Notes: a model not told the origin generated them from the sequence alone. Shown: positions 1-7,853, numbered from the stretch's first letter. The stretch is 21,063 bases of DNA from Haloarculaceae archaeon (GCA_018609945.1 JAHENO010000251.1:1-21063); one strand, 5' to 3'. A program made the numbers and translations.

Positions 1-363
1 CTCGGGGTCGACGCACAGGCGAAGATGGTCCGCGGAGCCCGGGAGAACCTCGCCCACTTTCTCGACGACGACTGGAGTGTAGCACGCGGCGACGCCCGTT
101 CGTTGCCCATCGCCGACGGGGCCGTCGACGCCGTCGTCTTCGACGCGCCCTACGGCCGCCAGTCGAAAATCGAGGGCCGCCTCGACGCGCTGGTGCTGGG
201 GGCACTCGAAGAGGCGCGCCGCGTCGCCCCGCGGTGTGTGGTGGTCGGCGACCGGCCCTGGGCACAGGCTGCCCACGAGGCCGGCTGGACGACCGAGGCT
301 GCCTTCGACCGGCCGGTTCACCGGTCGCTGACCCGGTACGTCCTGGCGCTGCGGCGGCGCTGA
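1..363 (+). CDS. trmG10: tRNA (guanine(10)-N2)-dimethyltransferase, 3' end (partial)
   Basis: The reading frame is open from base 1, so the N-terminus (THUMP domain and first part of the methyltransferase) lies outside the window; 120 codons remain. The visible part is the second half of a Rossmann-fold SAM-dependent methyltransferase: GVDAQAKMVRGARENL resembles the acidic-loop region of archaeal Trm-G10 enzymes, and DAVVFDAPYGRQSKIEG occupies the place of motif IV, (D/N)PPY, which positions the base amine. Family members modify G10 of tRNA to m2G or m2,2G in the cytoplasm. Here the first Pro of the motif is Ala (DAPYG). The next gene begins 52 nt later and has no visible functional link. Assignment rests on motif recognition in a fragment; another THUMP-type N2-guanine methyltransferase is possible. 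Confidence 0.72.
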   Translation, partial: LGVDAQAKMVRGARENLAHFLDDDWSVARGDARSLPIADGAVDAVVFDAPYGRQSKIEGRLDALVLGALEEARRVAPRCVVVGDRPWAQAAHEAGWTTEAAFDRPVHRSLTRYVLALRRR

Positions 364-415
364 CGGGGCGGCTTCCGAAGCATTGAATACGTCACAGGCG
401 GGTCTACCGGCCGCT

Positions 416-1423
416 ATGGCCGAGTCAGACACGACGGTGTACGGCGACGGGGACGCGGACCTGTCCGTCCTCGCGGATCGGACCGTGGCCATCATCGGCT
501 ACGGCAACCAGGGACGGGCCCAGGGGTTGAACCTCCGGGACTCGGGCGTCGAGGACGTCATCGTCGGCAACCGGGAGGACGCTTCCTGGGAACAGGCCGA
601 GGACGACGGCTTCCCGGTCTACACGATGGCCGAGGCGACCGACCGGGCGGACGTCGTCTTCCTGCTGGTCCCCGACGAGGTCCAGCCCGCGGTATTTCGG
701 GAGGAAATTGAGCCGAATCTCGACGAAGGTGACGTGTTGAACTTCGCCTCGGGATACAACATCACCTACGGGTTCATCGATCCCCCTGCCGACGTCGACG
801 TGGTGATGGTGGCTCCCCGGATGATCGGAACCACGGTGCGCGAACTCTACGAGGAGGGCGACGGCGCGCCGGCACTGCTCGCGGTCGAGCAGGACGCCTC
901 GGGGGAGGCGCTCGACGTGGCGCTGGCCCTCGCGAAGGGCATCGGTTCGACGCGGTCTGGCGTCATCGACTCCGATTTCGAGTCCGAGACCATCACGGAC
1001 CTCATGACCGAGCAGGCGCTGTTGCCCGTGATGATCACCGCCCTCCGGGCCAAATACGAGGCCGAGGTCGAGGCAGGTGTCGCCCCGGAGACGGTGCTCA
1101 TGGAACAGTACCTCTCGCGGGAGATGTCTCACATCTGGGAGAAGGCGGCCACTCAGGGACTGATCGAGCAACTCTCGCTGCACTCACAGACCAGCCAGTA
1201 CGGGCAACTCAGGTTCTCGCAATCGTTCGACGACGACCCGATCCGGGAGTTCATGGACCAGCGCCTGCGCGAGATAGAGAACGGGCGGTTCGCGACCGAG
1301 TGGACGTCCGAACAGCAGGCCGGCTATCCACAGCTCGACCGGCTCTTCGAACTGTTCCGCTCCGAGGAACAGTTCCAGATGGAACAGGAGACCATCGACC
1401 GGTTCGACCTCGGGGAAGAGTAG
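416..1423 (+). CDS. Ketol-acid reductoisomerase (IlvC) paralogue with altered active site
   Basis: A 335-aa protein clearly homologous to class I KARI over its length: DADLSVL start, dinucleotide-binding GYGNQG (res 28-33), LVPDEVQPAVF (84-94), QDASGEALDVAL and the metal pair D195/E199 in TDLMTEQ. Other conserved KARI positions differ. The AHGFNI catalytic His is Ser (ASGYNI, S112), the PKGPGHTVR loop reads PRMIGTTVR (135-142), and the second Glu pair is E230 and E236 instead of a four-residue spacing. KARI converts acetohydroxy acids to 2,3-dihydroxy acids with NADPH; here I infer a different substrate, since no ilvB, ilvN or leu gene adjoins and the neighbours are a sugar importer and acid-sugar genes. 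The ATG at 416 is preferred over an in-frame TTG at 383, because it starts the KARI-like sequence and an AT-rich TTGAATAC lies near -27. The stop is 19 nt from the convergent ABC ATPase gene. Confidence 0.82.
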   Translation: MAESDTTVYGDGDADLSVLADRTVAIIGYGNQGRAQGLNLRDSGVEDVIVGNREDASWEQAEDDGFPVYTMAEATDRADVVFLLVPDEVQPAVFREEIEPNLDEGDVLNFASGYNITYGFIDPPADVDVVMVAPRMIGTTVRELYEEGDGAPALLAVEQDASGEALDVALALAKGIGSTRSGVIDSDFESETITDLMTEQALLPVMITALRAKYEAEVEAGVAPETVLMEQYLSREMSHIWEKAATQGLIEQLSLHSQTSQYGQLRFSQSFDDDPIREFMDQRLREIENGRFATEWTSEQQAGYPQLDRLFELFRSEEQFQMEQETIDRFDLGEE

Positions 1424-1442
1424 TCCGGTTTCGGCGGTCCTG

Positions 1443-2537
1443 TCAGTTCAGCCGCTCGGCGCTGTCGTCGTACCCGTCGAAGAGATGGAGGTGGTCCGGG
1501 TCGAAGACCAGGTATCCCTCCTCGCCGAACTCGAGGGTGTTTGCCGGGACGACCGCGGTGACTTCCACGCCGTCTTCGGTCTCGCAACGCACGATATCCT
1601 CGGTCCCGATCTGTTCGGTGACTATGACCGTGACCGGCACGGCGAGGGCGCCATCGTCGGGGTCTTCGGACCAGGTGAGATGACGGGGCCGGACACAGAG
1701 TGCGACCTCCTCGCCCGTCGCGCCAGCGAGCGCCTCGGCGTCCTCGACTGGCAATTCGAAGCGCAGATCGCCCGATTCGAGTACGCCATCGCCGGCGACG
1801 ACGCAGTCGAAGCGATTGATCTGGGGCGACCCGATGAACATCGCAACGAACAGGTTCGACGGTTCGCTGTAGACCGTATCGGGGTCGCCGATCTGGGCAA
1901 TCTCGCCGTCGTTCATCACGACGAGCCTGTCGCCCATTGTCATCGCCTCTTCTTGGTCGTGGGTGACGTGGATCATCGTGATTCCGCGCTCCTTCTGGAT
2001 GCGCATCACCTCAGCCCGGAGTTGCCGCTTGAGCAACTCGTCGAGGTCGCTGAACGGCTCGTCCATCAGGAACACCTCGGGTTCGCGGACCAGTGCGCGC
2101 GCGAGCGCGATCCGCTGGCGCTGCCCGCCCGACAGGTCGCTCACCTGCTTTTCGAGGAACCCGTCGCAGTTGGTCGCGCGAGCGACCTCCTCGACGTTCT
2201 CGTCGATCGTTCCCGTGACCTGCTGCCCGTCGGCGTGGAGGGGGAACGCGATGTTCTCCGCCGCCGTCATGTGGGGATAGAGCGCGAGGTCCTGGAACAC
2301 CATGCTGATATCCCGGTCCTGGGGGGACCGGTCGGTCACGTCGGCGTCGTCGAACGTGATGGTGCCGCTGGTCGGCGTCTCCAGGCCGGCGATCGACCGG
2401 AGCGTCGTGGTCTTGCCACACCCGCTCGGGCCGACCAGCACCACGAGTTCGCCGTCCGCGATGTCCAGGGATATCTCGTTGGTCGCTACGATCGAGCCGA
2501 ACCGCTTCGTGAGATTGTCAATAGTGACGTCTGCCAT
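1443..2537 (-). CDS. CUT1-type sugar ABC transporter ATP-binding protein (MalK/UgpC-like)
   Basis: A 364-aa ATPase that would power uptake through the two adjacent permeases at the cytoplasmic face. All nucleotide-binding motifs are present: Walker A GPSGCGKTT (res 36-44), Q-loop FQD (Q82), signature LSGGQRQR (135-142), Walker B VFLMDEP (155-161) and H-loop HVTHD (H193). A C-terminal regulatory TOBE/OB region follows from about residue 235 to the end, as in MalK and UgpC, and the length fits that family. It is the last gene of the importer operon, starting 3 nt after the second permease ends. MalK-like ATPases often serve several importers, so it does not define the substrate. Confidence 0.93.
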   Translation of the reverse strand: MADVTIDNLTKRFGSIVATNEISLDIADGELVVLVGPSGCGKTTTLRSIAGLETPTSGTITFDDADVTDRSPQDRDISMVFQDLALYPHMTAAENIAFPLHADGQQVTGTIDENVEEVARATNCDGFLEKQVSDLSGGQRQRIALARALVREPEVFLMDEPFSDLDELLKRQLRAEVMRIQKERGITMIHVTHDQEEAMTMGDRLVVMNDGEIAQIGDPDTVYSEPSNLFVAMFIGSPQINRFDCVVAGDGVLESGDLRFELPVEDAEALAGATGEEVALCVRPRHLTWSEDPDDGALAVPVTVIVTEQIGTEDIVRCETEDGVEVTAVVPANTLEFGEEGYLVFDPDHLHLFDGYDDSAERLN

Positions 2538-2540
2538 GGA

Positions 2541-3377
2541 TTACACCTCGGCCATGCCGAGGGTCATGCCCTCGATGATGTGCTTTCTGAACGCGATCAG
2601 TATGAGCGTGGGGGGGATCGCGACGACGACCGCCATCGCCATGATCTGATCCCACAGGATCTGGTTGCTGAGGATCAGCGTCGGGATGATCGTCGGATAC
2701 GGGCTGACGTTGTCGCCGGTGATGATCAGCGCGAAGATGAACTCGTTCCAGGCGAACACCCACGACAGCATCGTGGTGGCGATCAGCCCGGGCCTGACCA
2801 GCGGGAAGACGACCTTCCGGAACGTCTGGAGTTGCGAGTAGCCGTCGACGTAGGCCGCTTCCTCGTAGGAGACGGGGATCTTGTTGAAGAAGTCCCGCAT
2901 CAGCCAGGTCGCCAGGGGGAGATTGAATGTCAGATACAGGAGGATCAGCCCGAGGTGGGTGTCCTGGAGGTTGAGCCACCCGAAGATGAAGAACATCGGG
3001 AGCACCACTGCGATCGGCGGGAACATCCGCGTCGAGAGCAGCCAGAAGGAGACGTTCCCGCCGGGGTCGATCCGGTTGGCGTGCCGGGAAAAGGCGTAGC
3101 CGGCCATTGCCCCCAGAATCACCGACAGTATCGTCGTCCCCGACGCGATGATCAGGCTGTCGATGATCGACGAGACCGCCCGGGAGTTGCTGAATACCCA
3201 CTGGAAGGCACTCAGGTTTAGCACCTCCGGGTACAGCGTCGGGGGGAACGTGTTGATCAGTTCCAGGGGCTTGAGTGCCGTGTTGAGCGTCCAGTACAGC
3301 GGGAACGCCGCAAACACTGCGTACAGCGCCAGGAAGGCCTTGCCGACCGTCGGGAGCGCGCGGTTACCGGTCGCCAT
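2541..3377 (-). CDS. Sugar ABC transporter permease (MalG-type, CUT1)
   Basis: A 278-aa inner-membrane permease of the binding-protein-dependent family. An N-terminal hydrophobic segment (about res 10-30, with FPLYWTLNTALKP typical of MalG proteins) is followed by about five more membrane segments. The cytoplasmic EAA loop that docks on the ATPase is at EEAAYVDGYSQLQTF, followed by PLVRPGL. It pairs with the upstream MalF-type permease to form the translocation pore. The gap to the upstream permease gene is 1 nt and to the ATPase gene 3 nt, so the genes are very probably co-transcribed and translationally linked. Substrate specificity is not readable from the permease. Confidence 0.92.
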   Translation of the reverse strand: MATGNRALPTVGKAFLALYAVFAAFPLYWTLNTALKPLELINTFPPTLYPEVLNLSAFQWVFSNSRAVSSIIDSLIIASGTTILSVILGAMAGYAFSRHANRIDPGGNVSFWLLSTRMFPPIAVVLPMFFIFGWLNLQDTHLGLILLYLTFNLPLATWLMRDFFNKIPVSYEEAAYVDGYSQLQTFRKVVFPLVRPGLIATTMLSWVFAWNEFIFALIITGDNVSPYPTIIPTLILSNQILWDQIMAMAVVVAIPPTLILIAFRKHIIEGMTLGMAEV

Positions 3378-3378
3378 C

Positions 3379-4311
3379 TCAGACCCCCTCCACGGTCTGG
3401 ACGTACCGCCAGAACAGCAACATCGTGAGGATCGACCCGAGCCCGAGCACCCACGTCAGCGCCGCCGCCCGCCCGATGTTGAAGTCCTGGAACCCGACCA
3501 GGTAGGTGAAGAAGGTCGGGAGTTCCGTTGCCGATCCCGGTCCGCCGCGGGTCATGATGAACAGTTTGTCGAAGAACTTGTAGGCGTCCATGAACCGGAG
3601 GATCGCAGCGACGACGATCAGGTTCCGCAACTGGGGGAGCGTGATCCGGCGGAACATCATCCACCGGGAGGCGCCGTCGACGCGTGCGGCCTCGTAGAGG
3701 CTATCGGAGAGGCTGGCCCGGCCCCCGTAGACGATCAGGAGTGGCAGCCCGACCCACTGCCAGGTGTCCGCGATCATGATCGAGGTCAGTCCCAACCATC
3801 GGGAGCCCAGCCAGTTCACCGACGGCAGCCCGACCATTCCGAGGATGCCGTTGGCGACGCCACCGCCGGGCAACAGCAACAGCTGCCACATCCGGCCGGC
3901 CACCAGCGGCGCGTACATCATCGGGACGGTAAACAGGGTAATCAGCCCGATCCGGACTGCCCTGCTCTCGACGTAGTTGTAGAGTGCCAGCGCCAGAAAG
4001 GTCCCCAGCGTCACCTGCAGGAGGACCCCGAACCCGCCGTAGTAGACGAAGTTGATCACCGAGTCGATGAACCGCTGGGTCGTGAACAGCCAGGCGTAGT
4101 TGCCGACACCCGTAAATTCTGGCGTCTGGTAGGCCAGCGAGCCGGGTTTCCAGCGGTTGAAGCTCAGCCACAGCGACCAGAGCATCGGCCCGATGGTCAC
4201 CAGAAAGACCGTCGCGATGGCCGGTCCAACGAGCAGGTAGGGCGCCAGATTCCTGTCTTCCAGACGGTCCGGGATCGGGAACTGTGCGAGCGTGCCTCTG
4301 ATGGTACTCAT
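3379..4311 (-). CDS. Sugar ABC transporter permease (MalF/UgpA-type, CUT1)
   Basis: A 310-aa permease with a first membrane segment after a short polar N-terminus (LAPYLLVGPAIATVFLVTI), then about five further segments. The EAA coupling motif is at YEAARVDGASRWMMFRRI, followed by TLPQLRNL. MalF/UgpA-type proteins form a heterodimer with the MalG-type partner encoded next. The gap of 112 nt upstream to the binding-protein gene is longer than the other gaps in the operon. I see no clear TATA box there, so read-through from the binding-protein promoter with differential mRNA processing is more likely than a separate promoter. The start is an ATG at 4311. Confidence 0.92.
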   Translation of the reverse strand: MSTIRGTLAQFPIPDRLEDRNLAPYLLVGPAIATVFLVTIGPMLWSLWLSFNRWKPGSLAYQTPEFTGVGNYAWLFTTQRFIDSVINFVYYGGFGVLLQVTLGTFLALALYNYVESRAVRIGLITLFTVPMMYAPLVAGRMWQLLLLPGGGVANGILGMVGLPSVNWLGSRWLGLTSIMIADTWQWVGLPLLIVYGGRASLSDSLYEAARVDGASRWMMFRRITLPQLRNLIVVAAILRFMDAYKFFDKLFIMTRGGPGSATELPTFFTYLVGFQDFNIGRAAALTWVLGLGSILTMLLFWRYVQTVEGV

Positions 4312-4423
4312 GCGTGATCACCTGGAATGATGTGCGTCGATATCGTACCGACAGATTTCATGTGTGTTCGAGAGCAAACGACCAGCGACGGAAAGCGACC
4401 GATCCGATCGCAGGCCGTTCAGA

Positions 4424-6118
4424 TCAGACGTAGTCCAGTTCGCGCGCGGTTTCGATGAAGTCCTGGTAGGCCTGCTGCTGGCCCTCGCGGCCGAGTTCGT
4501 CGACCGTCTGGCGCCACTTCTCGGCGGCGTTGTCCAGGGCCTCCTGTGGGGACTCCTGGCCGGCCAGGGCCCGCTGGATGTGCAGCGAGAGGTCCTGGAT
4601 GTACTGGTTGGCGCCGGGCCAGTTGGGCTGCGGGAAGCCGTTCTCCATGTTGACCTGGCCGGCCTCGATGTGTTGCAGTGCCTGCTCGAAGGCGCTGCGG
4701 CCCTCCGGGTACTCCCCGTCGGGATCGAAGATCGGCGGGTTCTCCGGGAACCCTTCGCCGGTCCCCCGGAGCGGGTTCGACCTGGTGTAGGCCTCCGCGG
4801 CCTCCTCGGTGTAGTGCTGTTCGAGGTTGGGGTCGAGGCCAGTGAACGGGTCGGCGACAGTCTCGACGCTGAAGTCCGGGTGCGAGAGGCGCATCATGGC
4901 GTAGAAGGCTGCCTCCTTGCGCTCGTCCGAAAGCGACGCCGGCATGGAGTACAGCCGGTTATAGAGCATCATCGCGTTGCGCCGGATCGAGCCGTCGTCC
5001 TGTTCCCAGCCCGGCACTGCGGCGGCGCTCTGGTCGCCGACGACGGGGAAGTCACCGCGGGCGGTGAACTCGGTGAGGTCGATCCACCACACCGACATCA
5101 CGACGTTGCCCTGCTGCCACTGCTCGATGGTCTCGGCGACGCCCAGCTGGTCGGTGTTCGGCGGGGCGTAGTTGGTCGTCTCGACCATGTTCTCCAGCGC
5201 GGCGACCCCGTCCTCGGAGTTGATCTGGGGCTCCATGTCCTCGTCGAAGTAGATGACGCCGCGGGAGGCCGCGCGGTCCATCCACCACCCGAAGTTCCAC
5301 GGTCGCGCCCCGTAGACCTGCGTGCCGTAGACGCCGTCCTCGGTGTTCTCGGTGAAGTACTTCGCGACCTGGTTGAACTCCGGCCACGTCTCCGGGACCG
5401 TGAGTTCCTCGCCGTACTCGTCCTGATACTGCTGCTGGTGGGTTTCGTCGTTGAAGAAGGACGGCCGGTAGAAGAGGTTGTGGATGTCGCCGTCGATCGG
5501 GAGCGCGACGGTATCGCCCTGGTATTTCATGTAGAACTCCCGGTAGGGCTCGATCACGCTGTCGATGTACTCGTCCATCCCCTCGTACTTCGCGAGGTAC
5601 GGGTCGAGGGGTTCGAACAGTTCCCGGGCCTGGAAGTCGCCCAGGTGCAGTGGCAACAGCAGCGTGATGTCGAACGGGAAGTCCCCACCCCCGACGAACT
5701 GGGAATTGAGATCCGAGTAGTAGTTGTCCGGGGGCAACACCTGGCCCTCGTTGAAACTGACGCCACACTCCTCCCCGATCGCGGGACCGAACATCGAGTA
5801 CAGCGGCCCGGCGGCGTTGTCCGTCGACCACCTGAGTTCGATGTCCGAGAACGCGTCGTCGTTCCGGGGTACTGGAATCTGCTCCTGGTCGCCGCCGCCG
5901 TCGCCACCATCGCCGCCGTCCCCGCCGTCGCCACCGTCGCCACCGTCGCCACCACCGCCGTCGTCGGGTTGGCTCGCCGGACACCCCGCAAGCGCGGGGA
6001 GGCCTGCTGCGACTCCGCCCGCCCCGAAGAACTTCATCCACTCCCGCCTGTTCATCCCGTACGGATAGTCGCCATCCCTGTACTCCTCGTCCGAGCCTGG
6101 TTGTTCTGCGTCAGCCAT
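4424..6118 (-). CDS. Sugar ABC transporter substrate-binding lipoprotein (Tat-exported)
   Basis: A 564-aa extracellular binding protein of the CUT1 (solute-binding family 1) type. The N-terminus has a polar extension, then a twin-Arg signal NRREWMKFFG (res 23-32), a short hydrophobic stretch and a lipobox ending LAGC (Cys46), so it is predicted to be folded, Tat-exported and lipid-anchored. A Gly-Asp linker (about 54-77) separates the anchor from the ligand-binding domain. The body has features of sugar-binding proteins, including an Asn/Trp/Tyr-rich interior. The ATG at 6118 is chosen because a TATA-like element lies about 42 nt upstream; an internal ATG at Met22 immediately before the Tat motif is the alternative. 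It heads the importer operon and should set substrate specificity, but sequence alone does not name the ligand. Confidence 0.9.
   Translation of the reverse strand: MADAEQPGSDEEYRDGDYPYGMNRREWMKFFGAGGVAAGLPALAGCPASQPDDGGGGDGGDGGDGGDGGDGGDGGGDQEQIPVPRNDDAFSDIELRWSTDNAAGPLYSMFGPAIGEECGVSFNEGQVLPPDNYYSDLNSQFVGGGDFPFDITLLLPLHLGDFQARELFEPLDPYLAKYEGMDEYIDSVIEPYREFYMKYQGDTVALPIDGDIHNLFYRPSFFNDETHQQQYQDEYGEELTVPETWPEFNQVAKYFTENTEDGVYGTQVYGARPWNFGWWMDRAASRGVIYFDEDMEPQINSEDGVAALENMVETTNYAPPNTDQLGVAETIEQWQQGNVVMSVWWIDLTEFTARGDFPVVGDQSAAAVPGWEQDDGSIRRNAMMLYNRLYSMPASLSDERKEAAFYAMMRLSHPDFSVETVADPFTGLDPNLEQHYTEEAAEAYTRSNPLRGTGEGFPENPPIFDPDGEYPEGRSAFEQALQHIEAGQVNMENGFPQPNWPGANQYIQDLSLHIQRALAGQESPQEALDNAAEKWRQTVDELGREGQQQAYQDFIETARELDYV
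5890..5966 (-). repeat. Gly-Gly-Asp linker microsatellite inside the binding-protein gene
   Basis: Imperfect tandem repeat of a 9-nt unit (GCCACCGTC and GCCGCCGTC variants on the plus strand) that encodes about seven consecutive GGD units in the binding lipoprotein, just after the lipid-anchored Cys. The reading frame is kept because every unit is a multiple of three. Low-complexity Gly/Asp spacers of this kind are common between lipobox and ligand domain in haloarchaeal binding proteins. Copy number probably varies between strains. Confidence 0.85.
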
Positions 6119-6155
6119 GGTTACACCTGGCTTTCGTGCAAGCAAGTCGACCCCC

Positions 6156-6164
6156 CTTAAATAA
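6156..6164 (-). promoter_or_regulatory. Predicted TATA box for the ABC importer operon
   Basis: Read on the minus strand the element is TTATTTAAG, in an AT-rich island that stands out from the GC-rich surroundings. It is centred about 42 nt upstream of the binding-protein ATG, which places transcription start near 6134 with a leader of about 16 nt. No strong ribosome-binding site is evident. Confidence 0.55.
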
Positions 6165-6238
6165 TTTTGGAATAGGTGAAATCGTCCTGTCCTTTCGTGT
6201 GACTGTTGGGAGCCTTTACCGAAATTCGAGTAATTATC

Positions 6239-6943
6239 TCACAAAAAGGCAAACGCACGAACCGAGGCGCCGCTGGTCCCCTGGTAGTTGATCGGGGGGT
6301 ACAGGAAGTACGCCCGCCGGGAGTCGGCCCCGTCCAGCACGTCCCCGAGGTTGCGCAGTTCCTCGATGGGGATGATGTCGTTTTCGAGCAACGGCAGGTG
6401 CGACTCGTCGGGCATCGTCTCCTCGACTGCGGGGCCGTGGGCGTCGACTTCGCCGGCCCAGCCCCCGACCGAGGCGCCGTCGGTCCCGACGGCCTTCGGC
6501 TCCAGCGACGCCAGGTACTCGGCGGCGTCGGCCGTCAGGTAGGGAAACTCGAAGAGGTACTCCGGCGTCCGGCCGTGGTACTGGTCCCAGCCCGTGTGGA
6601 GCATCACCACGTCGCCGGGTTCGATGTCGTCCTCGAAGGCTTCGAGTTCCGCGACTGTGATCGTGGCTTCGGGTTCCTTGGGCGTCAGGTCGATGACCAC
6701 GCCCTCGCCCATGAACTTCTCGATGGGGAACTCGTCGAGGGTTTTCCCCTCGGGGATGAAGTGCAGCGGCGAGTCGATGTGCGTGCCCGTGTGTGTGGAC
6801 ATCTCGGCCATCTCCATGGTGAAGCCGTCACGGGCGGCCCAGGCGGACTGCTCCAGCGTCACCGACGGCAACGTCGGCCAGACCGGCATGCTCTCGTCGA
6901 CTGGGTTGCTCAGGTCGATGACTTCCTCGGGTGCCTGAAACAT
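6239..6943 (-). CDS. Cyclase / kynurenine-formamidase-family metal-dependent hydrolase
   Basis: A 234-aa member of the cyclase family (PF04199), which includes bacterial arylformamidases and other amide, ester and lactone-like hydrolases. The metal-binding signature HTGTHIDSPLHF is intact (H51, H55, D57, H61), followed by GDVVMLHTGWD (110-120), KAVGTDGAS, and SHLPLLENDIIPIEEL (181-196), which carries the second conserved His and an acidic residue. Length fits the family. No tryptophan-degradation gene is nearby. It lies between the sugar importer and the SDR/kinase genes, so I infer a role in the sugar-acid pathway, perhaps lactone or ester opening. It has its own predicted promoter, and the 120-nt gap to the binding-protein gene also holds a separate promoter, so it is probably not strictly in that operon. 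Confidence 0.87.
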   Translation of the reverse strand: MFQAPEEVIDLSNPVDESMPVWPTLPSVTLEQSAWAARDGFTMEMAEMSTHTGTHIDSPLHFIPEGKTLDEFPIEKFMGEGVVIDLTPKEPEATITVAELEAFEDDIEPGDVVMLHTGWDQYHGRTPEYLFEFPYLTADAAEYLASLEPKAVGTDGASVGGWAGEVDAHGPAVEETMPDESHLPLLENDIIPIEELRNLGDVLDGADSRRAYFLYPPINYQGTSGASVRAFAFL

Positions 6944-6965
6944 GGGGGGTCAGTCGCTCCCGGGG

Positions 6966-6973
6966 TGTAAAAA
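6966..6973 (-). promoter_or_regulatory. Predicted TATA box for the cyclase-family gene
   Basis: On the minus strand the run CTTTTTAC is centred 27 nt upstream of the ATG at 6943, the spacing expected of a leaderless haloarchaeal transcript. It forms half of a divergent promoter pair with the SDR gene; the two TATA boxes are only about 15 nt apart. Confidence 0.6.
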
Positions 6974-6987
6974 GATTCCTCCCCAGA

Positions 6988-6996
6988 AGATATAAC
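6988..6996 (+). promoter_or_regulatory. Predicted TATA box for the SDR gene
   Basis: AGATATAAC is centred about 30 nt upstream of the ATG at 7023, implying a leaderless or nearly leaderless transcript. Its closeness to the oppositely oriented TATA box of the cyclase gene means one bound regulator could control both directions. Confidence 0.62.
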
Positions 6997-7022
6997 TGAG
7001 TCCGCGGGGAGTTGCGCATGCT

Positions 7023-7805
7023 ATGGGTCGACTCGATCCGAACTTCGAAGACGAAACGGTCATCGTAACCGGTTCCGCGTCGGGTATCGGCCGCGAGGTC
7101 GCCCTGCGGTTCGGCGAGGCCGGTGCGTCGGTCGTCGTCGCGGACCTCGACGAAGAACCCAAGGACGGCGACGTCCCGACACACGAACGCATCGAGGAGG
7201 CGGGGGGAACCGCCGAGTACGTCGAGACGGACGTCACCGACCGCGACCAGCTGGAGACGCTCGTCGAGGCGGCCCGCGAGTTCGGCGGCGTCGACGTCAT
7301 GATCAACAACGCCGGGCTGATCATCCCCGGCTCCCTGCGGGAACTCACGCCCGAGGAGTTCGACAGCGTCTTCGCGGTCAACGCGAGGGGCGTCTACTTC
7401 GGCACGCAGGTCGCAGCCAACGACATGATCGACCGCGGCGACCCGGGCTGTATCATCAACACCGCCTCGATCAGTTCCAGCCACGCACAGTTCGACCAGG
7501 TGCAGTACGACGCCTCGAAGGGCGCGGTGCGGATGATCACCCGTGGCTCCGCGCTCGAACTCGCGGAGTACGGCATCCGTGTCAACGCGGTCGCCCCGGG
7601 TCAGATCGCCACGGAGTTCGTCGAGGGCTGGAGCGACCTCGCCCGGGAGATGGCCGACGAGGAGGAGTTCGTCAAGCCAGTCCCGCTCGACCGCGCGGGA
7701 ACGCCCGCGGACGTCGCGCCCGCCTACCTCTTTCTGGCGAGCGAGGACGCCGGCTACGTGACCGGCGAACTGCTCTTCGTCGACGGCGGCTGGCAGGTCA
7801 TCTGA
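7023..7805 (+). CDS. SDR-family NAD(P)-dependent oxidoreductase
   Basis: A 260-aa classical short-chain dehydrogenase/reductase. The cofactor motif is TGSASGIG (res 16-23), the acidic DLD at 41-43 after the second strand favours NAD over NADP, and NNAG is at 95-98. The catalytic tetrad is complete: N120, S149, Y162 and K166 in YDASK. The C-terminal GELLFVDGG is typical of the family. SDRs of this type oxidise alcohol groups of sugars, polyols and sugar acids. From its position beside a sugar importer and kinases I infer oxidation of the imported substrate or an intermediate; the exact reaction cannot be read. A 3-oxoacyl-ACP reductase annotation would be generic and is not favoured by context. 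Confidence 0.93.
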   Translation: MGRLDPNFEDETVIVTGSASGIGREVALRFGEAGASVVVADLDEEPKDGDVPTHERIEEAGGTAEYVETDVTDRDQLETLVEAAREFGGVDVMINNAGLIIPGSLRELTPEEFDSVFAVNARGVYFGTQVAANDMIDRGDPGCIINTASISSSHAQFDQVQYDASKGAVRMITRGSALELAEYGIRVNAVAPGQIATEFVEGWSDLAREMADEEEFVKPVPLDRAGTPADVAPAYLFLASEDAGYVTGELLFVDGGWQVI

Positions 7806-7853
7806 GGCCCTGCAGCACCTGCCGTCGAACGCGAAGCCGCTGGGGGAGCCGTC

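Noticed and set aside
383..415. TTG start for the KARI-like protein, adding 11 residues
   Set aside because: The extension has no KARI similarity, and the ATG at 416 fits both the homology start and an AT-rich element near -27.
1485..3221. 578-codon open frame on the plus strand
   Set aside because: Antisense to the ABC ATPase and permease genes, whose motifs are complete; no recognisable domain in the antisense product.
4312..4423. Possible separate promoter or terminator between binding-protein and permease genes
   Set aside because: Only imperfect GATC-rich repeats are visible; no convincing TATA box or U-tract.
4364..6160. 598-codon open frame on the plus strand
   Set aside because: It is antisense to the binding-protein gene, which has a Tat signal, lipobox and family features; the antisense translation is Val/Arg/Leu-rich low-complexity typical of GC-rich shadows.
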